A stretch of 64,000 nucleotides of DNA, from positions 124,001 through 188,000 of the forward strand of contig JAGFNK010000003.1 in NCBI GenBank assembly GCA_025769875.1, written 5' to 3'. Of the stretch, positions 33,993 to 45,102 are shown one piece after another; the first letter of the stretch is position 1, and each line of letters begins with the position of its first letter. Made by a program: the position numbers and the translations under genes. Source of the DNA: Russula earlei. Its lineage: Eukaryota > Basidiomycota > Agaricomycetes > Russulales > Russulaceae. The notes below the pieces were generated by a model. That model saw only the letters and a list, made by a program, of their open reading frames with translations. It was not told the DNA's origin and did not search any database.

Positions 33993-34953
33993 TGTCAAGA
34001 CTCACTGTTGAACTATCCAGTTCAAGAGCGAGGGATAAGCTCGAAGACGAGTCAATAGACGTCCAAGACTGCGTGGGCAAGGAGTAGAACCCAGAGGAGT
34101 AACAAATACCAGAGAGGTATTGTTACTGTGAGAGTAGAACAATCACGCAGGGAAGAGGCCAGGATAGTCACAAGGGGATGGTCCTTAAAGGAGTATCCCA
34201 GGAATGGAGAGTGCCGTAAACAAATGGACAGTCTGAGGACTGTCCGCTACTTTATTGAGCGCTTATATACTACAAGAGAGCTGCTAAATAGGGAACAAGT
34301 CATAACCTTGTTATCAAGCACAATAGAGTGATGAGTAAGAAGTCGGAGGACGCTTACTGAGCATGCTCAGTCATGCTCAGTAAGCTGCTGAGTAAGAAGC
34401 TTCTCTTGATGAGTAAGAGCTTCCATTGTCCACGTGTTCACTGCTTTAGTACACGTGCAAGCACCTGATTCATTTCCTGTTAGTTAGTTTAGGGCCGGTC
34501 ATTTGAGGACTTGTAGTTTGGTTATGGAATAGTGTTATCTTATAAGGCCCTTATATAGTTCTATTAGGGTCCTTAGAGTCGACCCTTATACTTCTATTAA
34601 GGTCCTTAGTGTTGCCTTATAGTTCGTTCTATAGTTATTAGAGTTGGTCTAATAACGCGTTGTAGGGCCTTTGATACTAGGTTAGTACCTATTGTAGAGT
34701 TCCTAGGGTCGTTCCAAAGGGTCCTTAGGAAGGCTCTAATACTGTCCTTAGTTGCTAGAAGGGTTGCCTTTAAGTGGGGCTTGCTGTATGTCGATTGTGC
34801 CGAGAATCGCTCACGCAACAATGCACGCGCGATATTGTGGACACCTCTACTCACCCCTTTTGCTCGTGTGAACAGGGTGGCATCATAGAGGCTGGGTTTC
34901 CTCCTATGAGGAAGGGTCCTTCAAGGGCCCTCTCCGGGGAATGGTTCATGACA
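33993..34953 (-). repeat. Solo LTR, family B (B4), nested in LTR-D1
   Basis: 961 bp, perfect target duplication CTGTG (33988-33992 and 34954-34958). Very similar to B5, B6 and B8, including the AACTATCCAGTT terminal palindrome and the GGACAGTC-TGAG-GACTGTCC hairpin. Confidence 0.95.
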
Positions 34954-35421
34954 CTGTGCAGCACAGTCACTTCGTTCTGACTCATTCATGGCCTCATTTC
35001 TATGACTCCGACTTATTATGACTCCTACTATACTAATAGCACAGTCAAAGCACAGCTACTGCTGCACTTCTCCTGTATATATAAGCTCAGTACTTTGTGA
35101 CCAAAGCCCTAAGCTTGGTCTCTTGTAGAATCCAACCTACTCTTGTCCAAACATATTCACCTGCAACCCACTCCACTCCTAATCCTCAAACCACATCCAC
35201 CTCTCCATTTCATCAACTCTTCACACACACACACCATCTACCATCTACTCTTCACCTTTCCCTTCCTCCCTAAGAGTCTCTCTTCACTCTACCAAGAAGA
35301 GATTTCCTCCTTCAAGACATACCTTCCTCTCTCTGTGTGTTTAAGGTCTATGATGGATTTGAACGCATATAGCTAGTGGAACTAGCCCTAGTCTATCTCA
35401 CCACAAACTTACCCTAGCTTC

Positions 35422-36383
35422 TGTCATGAACCATTCTCTGGAGAGGGCCCTTGAAGGACCCTTCCTTATGAGAGGAAACCCAGCCTCTATGGTGTCACCC
35501 TGTTCACATGAGCAAAAGGGGTGAGTAGAGGTGTCCACAATATCGTGCGCACATTGTCACACGAGCGATTCTTGGCACAATCGACATACAGCAAGCCCCA
35601 CTTAATGGCAACCCTTCTAGCAATAAAGGTCAGTATTAGGGCCTTCCTAAGGACCATTTAGGATGACTCTAGGTGCTCTACAATAGGCACTAACCTAGTA
35701 TCAAAGACCCTACAACGTGTTATTAGACTAACTCTAATAACTATAGAACGAACTATAAGGCAATACTAAGGACCTTAATAGGAGTATTAGGGTCGACTCT
35801 AAGGACCCTAATAGAACTATATAAGGGCCTTATAAGATAACACTATTCCCTAAACCAAACTACAAGTCCTCAAATGACCGGCCCTAAACTAACTAACAGA
35901 AAATGAATCAGGTACTCGCATGTGTACTAAAGCAGTGAACACGTGGACAGTGAAGGCTCTTACTCATCAAGAGAAGCCTTCTTACTCAGCAGCTTACTGA
36001 GCATGACTGAGCATGCTCAGTAAGCGCACTCTGACTTCTTACTCATCACTCTATTGTGCTTGATAACAAGGTTATGGCTTGTTCCCTATTTAGCAGTTCT
36101 CTTGTAGTATATAAGCACTCAATAAAGTAGCGGACAGTCCTCAGACTGTCCATTTGTTTATGGCACTCTCTATCCCTGGGATACTCCTTAAGGACCATCC
36201 CCTTGTGACCATTCTGGCCTCTTCCCTGTGTACCTGTTCGACTCTACCAGTAACTATACCCCTTTGGTATTTGTTACTGCTTTGGACTCTGCTCCTTGCC
36301 CATGCCGTCTTAGACGTCTATCAACTCATCTTCAAGCTTACTCCTTGCTCTTGAACTGGATAGTTCAACAGTGAGTCTTGACA
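35422..36383 (+). repeat. Solo LTR, family B (B6), nested in LTR-D1
   Basis: 962 bp, perfect target duplication GCTTC (35417-35421 and 36384-36388). The homologous LTR-D2 at 17455-18003 shows the empty site. Confidence 0.96.
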
Positions 36384-37586
36384 GCTTCTCAATGGACTGA
36401 GTTGTACTAGGAAGGGTCTATTGGCCATAACCTGTTTAGCATAAAACATTTCAACTGCTGCAGGGATCCTTACTCTTTATAATGGGAACCAGCCCATTTA
36501 TCAGGACACACTTCTACTATCAACTTGACTTCAGGCTTGAGAACTGACACAGCTAGTTACCATGACACCTTGTCAGGACAGTTCTGGCTAATATGCCCTG
36601 CCTTCTTGCAGATGAAGCATTTTCCTTCTGCTAGCAGTTTCTTCTTCTCCTCTGTCAGAGGAGGGCAATGCTTGGTCTTTGCTGCATCAGTGGATACTGA
36701 GACCACTTCCATAGCATTGGGGTCTCTGTGGTTTCACCTTTTCCCCTCCTTTAGGGATCTCATGCAATTTTCTCTGGTGGTCAACAATCCACCTCCTGAG
36801 CCAATATTAGCTTTCATAAGCTGGTCTCTGGCTTGTTCAGCATTGATCCATGCTTGGAGGTCATTGATGGCAGGTATGTCTCTGACTGGTCAATTGTAGA
36901 TTCATTGCACCAGCCAGGTGATCAGTCCAGCTTTATAGGCTTCAACTGCTCCTGGTGAATTCTGATCCCATCCTGCTTTACTGAGCTGTGGTGTCTTTGA
37001 ATTCTCTGAAGAAGTCATCCACAAATTCGGTCCAAAAGAGCATGTCAGTTGGATCCAGCTGCACAGGTGCATAGGGCGACGGCAGGTCCCCATTCCTTTT
37101 TGCTTCTACCAGGTTTGTCTGGTTGACTACCCATTCATGCACTTTCTCTCCTTTGATGTAGGTGAGAGCCAAGGCTACGCACTTCATTGGAATGGTCATG
37201 GTCGGGTTGTCATTGTTAAGCAGATTCCATAGATTGAAATCCTGGATGAAGTACTTTGTCTTCTTTCTGTCTCCTTTGAAGACTTCAGGAGGGTCTCCTC
37301 TCAGAGATCCATTGCCTCCATGGGGGCCTGGTGCCAGTTGGGGCACCAGGTTCACTCCTGGTCCTACAGGAGGTGCTGCAGGTGGTCCTCCTGCTGGAGG
37401 GCCTCCTCCCAGTGGGCCTCCTCCTGGGGCTGGTGGGCCTGTGGGTCCAAAAGGGACTCCTCCACCTCCAGGTGGTCCTCCTGCACCAGGTGGACCGCCT
37501 CCAGGGTTTACTATAATAGTAGGCTCTGTTCTTCCACCAGCTGTCTGGGTGGCAATAGTGGCTGTCTGTGTCACTGCAATGGTAGC

Positions 37587-38549
37587 TGTCAAGACTCACT
37601 GTTGAACTATCCAGTTCAAGAGCGAGGGATAAGCTCGAAGACAAGTCGATAGACGTCCAAGACGGTGTGGGCAAGAAGTAGAGTCCAGAGTAGTAACAAA
37701 TACCAGAGAGGTATTGTTACTGTGAGAGTCAAGCAGTCATGCAGAGGAGAGGCCAGGATAGTCACAAGGGGATGGTCCTGAAAGGAGTATCCCAGGGATG
37801 GAGAGTGCCGTAAACAAATGGACAGTCTGAGGACTGTCTGCTACTTTATTGAGCATTTATATACTACAAGAGAACTGCTAAATAGAGAACAAGTCATAAC
37901 CTTGTTATCAAGCGCAATAGAGTGCTGAGTAAGAAGTCAGAGTGCGCTTACTGAGCATGCTCAGTCATGCTCAGTAAGCTGCTGAGTAAGAAGGCCTTTC
38001 CTGATGAGTAAGAGCTTTCATTGTCCACATGTTTGCTGTTCTAGTGCACGTGTGAGCACCTGATTCATTTTCTGTTAGTTAGTTTAGGGCCGGTCATTTG
38101 AGGACTTGTAGTTTGGTTAGGGAATAGTGTTATCTTATAAGGCCCTTATATAGCTCTATTAGGGTCCTTAGAGTCGACCCTAATACTCCTATTAAGGTCC
38201 TTAGTATTGCCTTATAGTTCATTCTATAGTTATTAGAGTTGGTCTAATAACGCATTGTAGAGTCTTTGATACTAGGTTTAGTACCCATTGTAGAGCACCT
38301 AGAGTCGTCCTAAAGGGTCCCTAGAAGGGCCCTAATACTGTCCTTTATTGTTAGAAGGGTTGCCAATAAGTGGGGCTTGCTGTATGTCGATTGTGCCAAG
38401 AATTGCTTGTGCGACAATGCACGCGCGATATTGTGGACACCTCTACTCACCCCTTTTGCTCATGTGAACAGGGTGACACCATAGAGGCTGGGTTTCCTCC
38501 TATAAGGAAGGGTCCTTCAAGGGCCCTCTCCGGAGAATGGTTCATGACA
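37587..38549 (-). repeat. Solo LTR, family B (B5), in Gypsy-1 gag
   Basis: 963 bp, perfect target duplication GTAGC (37582-37586 and 38550-38554). Excision on paper restores the gag frame. Confidence 0.95.
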
Positions 38550-38961
38550 GTAGCCATTTCGACTGATTCTTCTGGTTCTTCAACTATTGTTGGTTCAATG
38601 GGTGAGACATGTACTGTCTGCTCCAATCTTTCAGCTAGCTCCAATACTTCTGGTGCTTCTGCTTTCTGGTCTGTAGTTGGTGGGTCCAACTTCTCTGTTT
38701 CTCCACTTGATGACTTCTGTATCAATGAAGCTGGGTCATCTACTTCTGGGCTTCTGGGTTCCCAATGAGTAGTATAAGGATCTGTCTTGATTCCTAGACC
38801 TAGAACCTTATATCCATCAATATCTTCGTCCTCTTCTGTGTAAGGACATCCTCTGTGGTAGTCGATGAAGTACCACTGATCATTGATATATTCGCAAGGA
38901 AGGTAGGTTCCTCTATATCAGACCTTGTATCTGTTAGGTCCTTCTTGGTCTGCCCAATACC

Positions 38962-39925
38962 TGTCATGAACCATTTCCTGGAGAGGGCCCCTGAAGGACC
39001 CTTCCTTATGAGAGGAAACCCAGCCTCTATGGTGTCACCCCATTCACACAGACAAAAGGGGTGAGTAGAGGTGTCCACAATATCACGTGCGCATTGTCGC
39101 ATGAGAAATTCTTGGCACAATCGACATACAGCAAGCCCCACTTAATGGCAACCCTTTTAGCAATAAAGGACAGTATTATGGCCTCTCTAAGGACCCTTTT
39201 AGACGACCCCAAGTGCTCTACAATAGGCACTAACACAATACTAAAGACCCTACAACACATTATTAGACTAACTCTAATAACTATAGGACAAACTATAAAG
39301 CAATACTAAGGACCTTAATAGAAGTATTAGGGTCAACTTTAAGGACCCTAATAGAACCATATAAGGGGCCTTATAGGCAACTCTATTCCTTGAACCAAAC
39401 TACAAGTCCTCAAATGACCAGCCCTAAACTAACTGACAGCAAATGAATCAGGTGCTTCACACACATACTAAAGCAGTGAACACATGGACAGTAAAGGCTC
39501 TTACTCATCAAGAGAAGCCTCCTTACTCAGCAGCTTACTGAGCATGACTGAGCATGCTCAGTAAGCATACTCCGACTTCTTACTCATCCATCTATTGTGC
39601 TTGATAACAAGGTTGCAACTTGTTCCCTATTTAGCAGTTCTCTTGTAGTATATAAGTGCTCAATAAAGTAGCAGACAGTCTTCAGACTGTCCATTTGTTT
39701 ATAGCACTCTCTATCCCTGGAATACTCCTTTAAGGACCGTCCCCTTGTGATTATTCTGGCTTCTTCCCTGCGTGCCTGCTCAACTCTGCCAGTAACTATA
39801 CCTCTCTGGTATTTGGTACTGCTTTGGATTCTACTTCTCACCCACACCATCTTAGACATCTATCGACTTGTCTTCAAGCTTACTCCTCGCTCTTGAACTG
39901 GATAGTACAACAGTGAGTCTTGACA
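38962..39925 (+). repeat. Solo LTR, family B (B7), in Gypsy-1 gag region
   Basis: 964 bp. The flanks ATACC and ACACC differ by one T/C change, consistent with a decayed target duplication. Confidence 0.9.
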
Positions 39926-40355
39926 ACACCAGATGGCAGTCCCTTTGATTCCTGAGGGTAGATGGTCTCTCTCTCTAGGCTTGAACCAACCAAATTTGGT
40001 TCCTTGCTTCAATTTCTGGTTGAACTTTATGTGTATGCAATGTTCTCCTTTAATCTCCAGTTTGTCCGCTGGCCACTGCCTTTCCTAGGGAGTAGGGACT
40101 TGTGTGCCCACTTACCACTGTCTATGCCAATGACAGGAGGGGTCTTTACAGAAGTATGCATGTGTCCAACCGTGCTGCTCATCGAGAGTCACATAGTACA
40201 CCTTCTTCTTGTCATGGAGAGGTCTGTATAGATTCTCTCCCTTGACTACTTCAGCCTAGGTAGCTGACCATATGATGACTAGATCCTAGTCCTAAGGCTT
40301 TCTGCCTAATTCTGGTTCGCTTTCACAGTGATGTCTGTGATAGAAGCTCAACTTA

Positions 40356-40976
40356 TGTTAAGGCTCCAAAGTGCCTTAAATAAGATCAATGGTCACATCT
40401 ATAAACATGTCCTACCAATGCAGATATGCTTGAGTCAAGCAAGCAATACTCATGGAGGGGAAGGAGTGTTAGATCCTTCTAGAGTATGGCAACAAGATGA
40501 GAGGGGCTCTGCAGATGGGGTAGGAGTCAACTGTTTGGGATTGGCAAACTAAGTTGAGCTTAAGGCTCAACTGCTACAGACTGGGGGCTTTATATAGCCC
40601 TACAGGGATAAGGTTCATGCTACTGTAGTACTGGTTGGTGCTATAGCAGCAAAAGGCAGCTCATAGAAGCAAGGTTGCTTCTATGTGAACAATCTCAGTG
40701 CTGGAAGAATTAAGTGCTTCCCTAGTAGCAATCTCGGTGTCATAAGTACTTTCCTAATCAAGGAAGTGACATACATGACAGTACAGGAACATCTGGGACA
40801 GAAGCAATGCTACTCATTGCTTCTTCAATACATCTGCAGAAAGATACAATCAATGCATTCCAAACATGATATCAATGAACATAAACTATCAAGATCTGAT
40901 GCATGCATGATGCAAATGGTGCAGTCCATTGTTCAGGTGTTCCAGCATCTTCTGGACCCCAAACCACTTGGTAACA
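40356..40976 (-). repeat. LTR family A (A3), at a chimeric junction
   Basis: 621 bp, TGTTAAGGCTCC to GGTAACA, very like A1 but more CpG-depleted. The flanks ACTTA and CATCA do not form a target duplication. The left neighbour is the Gypsy-1 5' region and the right neighbour is a hAT gene, so recombination or deletion is likely. Confidence 0.88.
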
Positions 40977-41889
40977 CATCAGCAACAATTGAAACTGTTG
41001 ACGATGTGGATATGACAGATGCTGAGGAGAACATATATTTCAAGGGTATGCTTTTTCCAATCATGGCAGTTATCTGCATAAACTCAAGTGCCTGTTGATT
41101 TAGGGAAGAAGAAAAGTGCAACCCTTGGCAATCCACAAGCAGTTGATGCTGACAGCCTACTCATCAATGTGGATGTTTGATTGGTCAATGACAATCTGAC
41201 TACATGTGAAGATAAGCGACAAGATGTTGATCATTTCTTTCATCTCACCATTGTCAAACATGTGAATGGGAAGTCTAAAAAGTTTTGTGCATGCAAACTT
41301 TGCCCATGAGTTCTTCCATTTTTTAATTCTGTCACATATATTGATGTGAGATGTGTAGGGGCAACAAGAGCATCATTGATGAAGTCACAACATTACAACA
41401 CCATCTTGAAGTGGGTCATGCAGTATGTTATTTTTGCAACTTTTCTAAAATTTCTTAGTTCTCATCTATTTAGGGCAATTATTGCAACTGGGCAAATGGG
41501 GCCAATGTCATGTCTAAGCTTCCTGGGGACATCAAAAGGTGGAAGGCAGCAGCAGAAGAAGCAACACACACACTGGAGCATGACCTTAGAGAGAAGCCTC
41601 ATTCAGAGCGGGTCATCCCTTACTCAGACAAGCTGTTCCCCCATGCAGCAATAGAGTGGCTTGTGGCGACAGATCAGGTATGGAATTCATTTTTACAACT
41701 TTTTCTGGTTTAATCATCTTTCTTCCTAGCTGATCCATGCCCTTGAACATCCTAAGTTCAAGGAGATGATAGACGTTGCTTCTTGTGCAACAAATGCAGT
41801 GAAGATCCCAGGATAGAAGGCAACCTGTGCAGAAACAATGTGCATGTTCAAGAACCACCTTACATCATTGAAATCCAAGCTCAATGTAA
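40977..41889 (+). pseudogene. hAT-type transposase, N-terminal part, truncated
   Basis: Plus-strand pieces read DVDMTDAEEN, DVDHFFHLTIVKHVNGKSKK with a partial BED-type zinc finger (CACKLC, near 41290), then SKLPGDIKRWKAAAEEATHT, VIPYSDKLFPHAAIEWLVAT with DQ at an intron (GTATGG), and LIHALEHPKFKEMIDVASC from 41731. This order matches hAT transposases common in basidiomycetes. It has stops (for example after NVDV near 41180) and is cut at 41889 by the Harbinger end, exactly where its own reading would enter GTAAG. The catalytic RNase H-like core is missing. Confidence 0.7.
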
Positions 41890-42157
41890 GGCCCCATACA
41901 GCAACCGAGATTTCTTGAAACTTGAACTTGGAACTTGAATTTCAGGATTAGCTGGGAGTGACAGGTGTGACAGGTGTGATGACAGTGACATGTCATATGA
42001 TTAAGTAATATCAGTTGTTTTTGTCTGTTAACTGTAATTCACATATTTGTTGTTGTAATGACTGATGCACCCAAAAACTTTTTATGCCCCTCCGAGTCAT
42101 GGCCGATTTTTTACCCCCCGATTTCAAGTTGTCACTGTCCGTCCCCTGGTCAATGCT

Positions 42158-43509
42158 ATGGCTGATTACCTTGATCAGGAGAGGCTGTATCTGCAGCAGG
42201 TACAACAGCGACACCAACAACTTCTAATGATTTTATATTTTACAGGTTATGCCCTTTATGGCTTCCAGGCCATACTGTCAATACTCAAACCCCGTTCTCC
42301 TCCTATTCCATATCACACCTCCACCCTCACTGGTCTTTCCTGGGTCCATGAACTACTCACCAGCCACCCAGAATGCATCTGGAATGAACTTGGGGTCCAT
42401 AAACATGTGTTTCACAAGCTCCAGCAGACTCTCCACAACTTTGGTGTTGCATCATCTCATCATGTCCGAATTGAAGAACAGGTTGCCATATTTCTCCATG
42501 CCACTTCCACCGGGCTGTCAAAAACAAATATTGGAGAGCATTTTCAGTGGTCACCAAGCACGGTCTCAAAGTACATATCCCATGGTTTCCTTCTATATAT
42601 CTTCTGATGGATATCCAGATATTTTAAAAAGATACTTGGAGTTCTCGCAACCCCCCCTTTCTACACCACCTTTGTACAGCTTCCTGATGCCAATTCCCCT
42701 CCTCACTCCTTTATCCAAGGGAATCCCAATTTTTTTCCCTTTTTCAAGGATGCCCTGGGTGCTATCGACGGCACCCACATCAGTTGTTACTCCACTGCCG
42801 CAGAGCACAGATGCAACAAGAGACCGCAACAGCATTCTCTCACAGAACTGCCTTGCTGCTTGTTCATTTGACCTCTGCTTCACATATCTTTTGACTGGTT
42901 GGGAGGGCTCCACCTGCCAACTCAACTCTTTTCCACGATGCCCATCATTCTGATTTCCCCATCCCAAGAGGGAAATACTATCTCACTGATGCAGGCTTTG
43001 CCTCATCAAACACACTGCTTGTTCCTTATCGAGGTGTACGATATCATCTATCTGAGTGGGGTCATGCTGGCATACGGTGTGTTCTCTCTTTCTTTCCCAT
43101 CTTCTCACTAATTTTTACGCTTGTCCTAGGCCACGCACACCCCAGGAATTATTCAATCTGTGCCATGCTCAAGCTCACAACGTCATAGAGCATATGTTTG
43201 GGATTCTCAAGCAGCAGTTTCAAAATCCTTCGGTACCCCCCTGAGTATAACATGGACATTCAAGCATGCATCCCATTGGCACTTGCAGCCCTTCACAATT
43301 TTATTCGCCATTATGATCACAGTGAGATTGATGTATTTGATGACAGGGTAGACCCTCAGATGGGTCATCATGAAGCAGCTGGTGAACTGGGAAGAGGGGT
43401 AGTGACATGCTATGAGAGGGAGCAAGCAAATATCAGGCAAGACAGGATTGCAGGTGAGATGTGGGAGCAGTATCAGAAAACACTTGAGGATCGCGCAGCA
43501 GGTATTTAG
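42158..43509 (+). pseudogene. Harbinger DDE transposase, frameshifted
   Basis: The start ATG GCT GAT TAC gives MADYLDQERL, and EEQVAIFLHATSTGLSKTNI with STVSKYISH follows, typical of the helix-turn-helix part. The catalytic residues are visible: D at 42767 in GAIDGTHI, D at 42988 in YYLTDAGF and E at 43188 in NVIEHMFGILKQQF. Other family marks are QNCLAACSFDLCFTYLLTGW (near 42835), LVPYRGVRYHLSEWGHAGI and MDIQACIPLALAALHNFIRH. An intron lies at about 43078-43129. Frame changes near 42820, 42915 and 43235 mean no full-length enzyme is made from this copy, although the DDE triad itself is intact. Confidence 0.9.
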
Positions 43510-43595
43510 TTCAGACACATGTCCACATGTTTTCAGAAAATGAAAGAACACTTCATGGCATTCAACAAATTATGATACATGCGTGTGATGGGTGA

Positions 43596-44934
43596 CTACT
43601 GTAGAAGTACAACTACAGTCAGGACGTCCTGGCCTTCTCCAATAGATCCTTTGATGTAGTTGCGTGCAATCTCGCATGACAACACTGACCCATTAGTCAT
43701 AAGCACAATATAAATGTCTATGCGCATGATGTCACAAGATCCCAAGATATTGATCACAGGGACAACATCATCCATGGAGAGCCATTCACCATTCAGTTCA
43801 ATATCCTTGGTAAGATGTTGAATTGCCAGTGACCAACGGGTGGTCTCGGGAAGTGCCGAGATAGTTATGATGTCATTTGAAGGCGACATATGCATGGCCA
43901 GAGGTGGGGCTGGGGCTGGGTTTGAGGGGAGTGCCAGCAACATTGGGGGTGGGGATGAAGCAATGAATGCATGCATGGTTGAGTTGAAGTTATTGGCAAA
44001 CCTCTCCATGGTTGACTGCATGCCATGGACAGCAACTGCTGTGGAATCAGACTTGAGTTTTTTGGTAAATGAGGAAGATGTTTCGGAGGCGACATCCTTG
44101 ACCTGAGATACTTTGTGTTTGGAATGAAGGACACTGGATGAGGAGGAAGAGCGATCTGGCACCAGAGATGACAAGGAGTCCCCACTTTGACATTCAAATA
44201 AATTAGGATTGGGGGACAGCAACGCAGATGACTGAGGGGGAGTAAAATGGGCTGTCAACTGCATGCCCCAATATGAATGTTGGCCTCTTGCACTTGATGG
44301 CATCAGAGATTTCATGATGCTGCGATGCAGCCAGCCTTTATCCCTGTACTTCTTGTATTCTTGATTATTCTACAGTACTAATGATCAGATGGCATTGACA
44401 AATTAGATGTTATGTACGCACCTTGACTAGATCACTCCACACCGATTCCATTTCAGGTGGAACAACAATTCCATTCTCATCAGTCCATAGGTGCCCAACC
44501 CCAGACTCATTCCTGAGAGCAACGATTAGCAAGTGCTCCTTCTTCATCTAGTAGTAGACAATGTTAGCTGCATGATATGGCAAAGCAAAAAAATTTTGTA
44601 CCCTTTGCCATTTTGATTTGCACATAGGTCCAGTCTTGATAGGACCCTTCTCATGCATGGGCTTAATAGAATTGGCTGCTTGGTTGAAGGTAAGGTCCTT
44701 GAACATGGTGTTGGAGGTCATGTTTCCTTCTTGTTTCCACTCAACAAGGAACAGTAGAAATGCAGCTTCCTCTTCAGTTGTCCATATAGCCTTGTTACTT
44801 TCTGAGATTAGACTTCCTTCCATGGAATCTGGACTTATTGATGAGCAGGTCTGCATCATATAGGGTGGTGGAGGTGGGGGTAGAAAGATTGACGCACCAA
44901 TTGTTCCTGAGCCCAAGTCATTACATGACATCAC
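43596..44934 (-). CDS. Harbinger accessory protein with SANT/Myb-like domain
   Basis: Three exons join in phase: 44602-44934, 44422-44547 and 43596-44369, giving 410 residues. Both introns are GT-AG (54 and 52 bp). The N-terminus is proline-rich. The trihelix/SANT-like region spans about 48-150: IWTTEEEAAFLLFLVEWKQE, CKSKWQRV, then WTDENGIVVPPEMESVWSDL and KYRDKGWLHRSIMKSLMPSS. The C-terminus is serine-rich and low-complexity. In PIF/Harbinger elements the Myb-like partner binds the transposase and helps it enter the nucleus and reach the TIRs. The gene starts 6 bp inside the right TIR and converges on the transposase gene. It has no stop or frame change, unlike its partner. Confidence 0.85.
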
Positions 44935-45102
44935 ATATGCAAATATGTGAATTACAGTTAACAGACAAAAACAACTGATATTAGTTAATCATATGACATG
45001 TCACTGTCATCACACCTGTCACTCCTGTCACTCCCGGCTAATCCCAAAATTCAAGTTCCAAGTTCAAGTTTCAAGAAATCTCAGTTGCTGTATGGGGCCT
45101 AA

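Larger units (their letters stand above)
33755..36567 (+). repeat. Solo LTR, family D (D1), containing B4 and B6
   Basis: TGTTACAACA to ACCATGACA, with perfect target duplication CCTTG (33750-33754 and 36568-36572). After subtracting B4, B6 and their target copies, about 880 bp remain. A promoter-like TATATATAAGCTC lies at 35075 on the plus strand. It inserted into Gypsy-1 gag just after the zinc knuckle. Confidence 0.92.
33380..40355 (-). pseudogene. Gypsy-1 gag, broken by four LTR insertions
   Basis: Read on the minus strand after removing nested LTRs B7 (38962-39925), B5 (37587-38549) and LTR-D (33755-36567, which itself holds B6 and B4), one gag emerges. From about 38950 it reads YFIDYHRGCPYTEEDEDIDG and an acidic/proline stretch, then ATIAVTQTATIATQTAGGRT, a long Gly-Pro repeat (37500-37330), the capsid-like block GDRKKTKYFIQDFNLWNLLN and ALTYIKGEKVHEWVVNQTNL, a zinc knuckle (CFICKKAGHISQNC, about 36585-36625) and a basic tail after LTR-D. 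The B5 target copy joins cleanly in frame (EEPEESVEMATIAVTQ). The protease and RT that should follow to the left are not present. Confidence 0.78.
41890..45099. mobile_element. PIF/Harbinger DNA transposon, 3210 bp
   Basis: Terminal inverted repeats of about 160 bp (41890-42049 and 44940-45099) start GGCCCCATACAGCAAC and differ at only a few CpG-type sites. TAA flanks both ends (41887-41889 and 45100-45102). The element carries two convergent genes that each begin just inside a TIR: a DDE transposase on the plus strand and a SANT/Myb-like protein on the minus strand. This is the standard two-gene Harbinger plan. The two flanks belong to different host elements (hAT left, Gypsy-2 right). Confidence 0.95.

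Noticed and set aside
29953..34953. B3 and B4 as the two LTRs of one full element
   Set aside because: B4 has its own perfect target duplication and lies inside LTR-D1, and the intervening sequence consists of parts of other elements. It is not a single retrotransposon.
41887..45102. Simple Harbinger insertion with TAA duplication
   Set aside because: The flanks belong to two different genes, so the matching TAA is better explained as two separate insertion sites joined by recombination.
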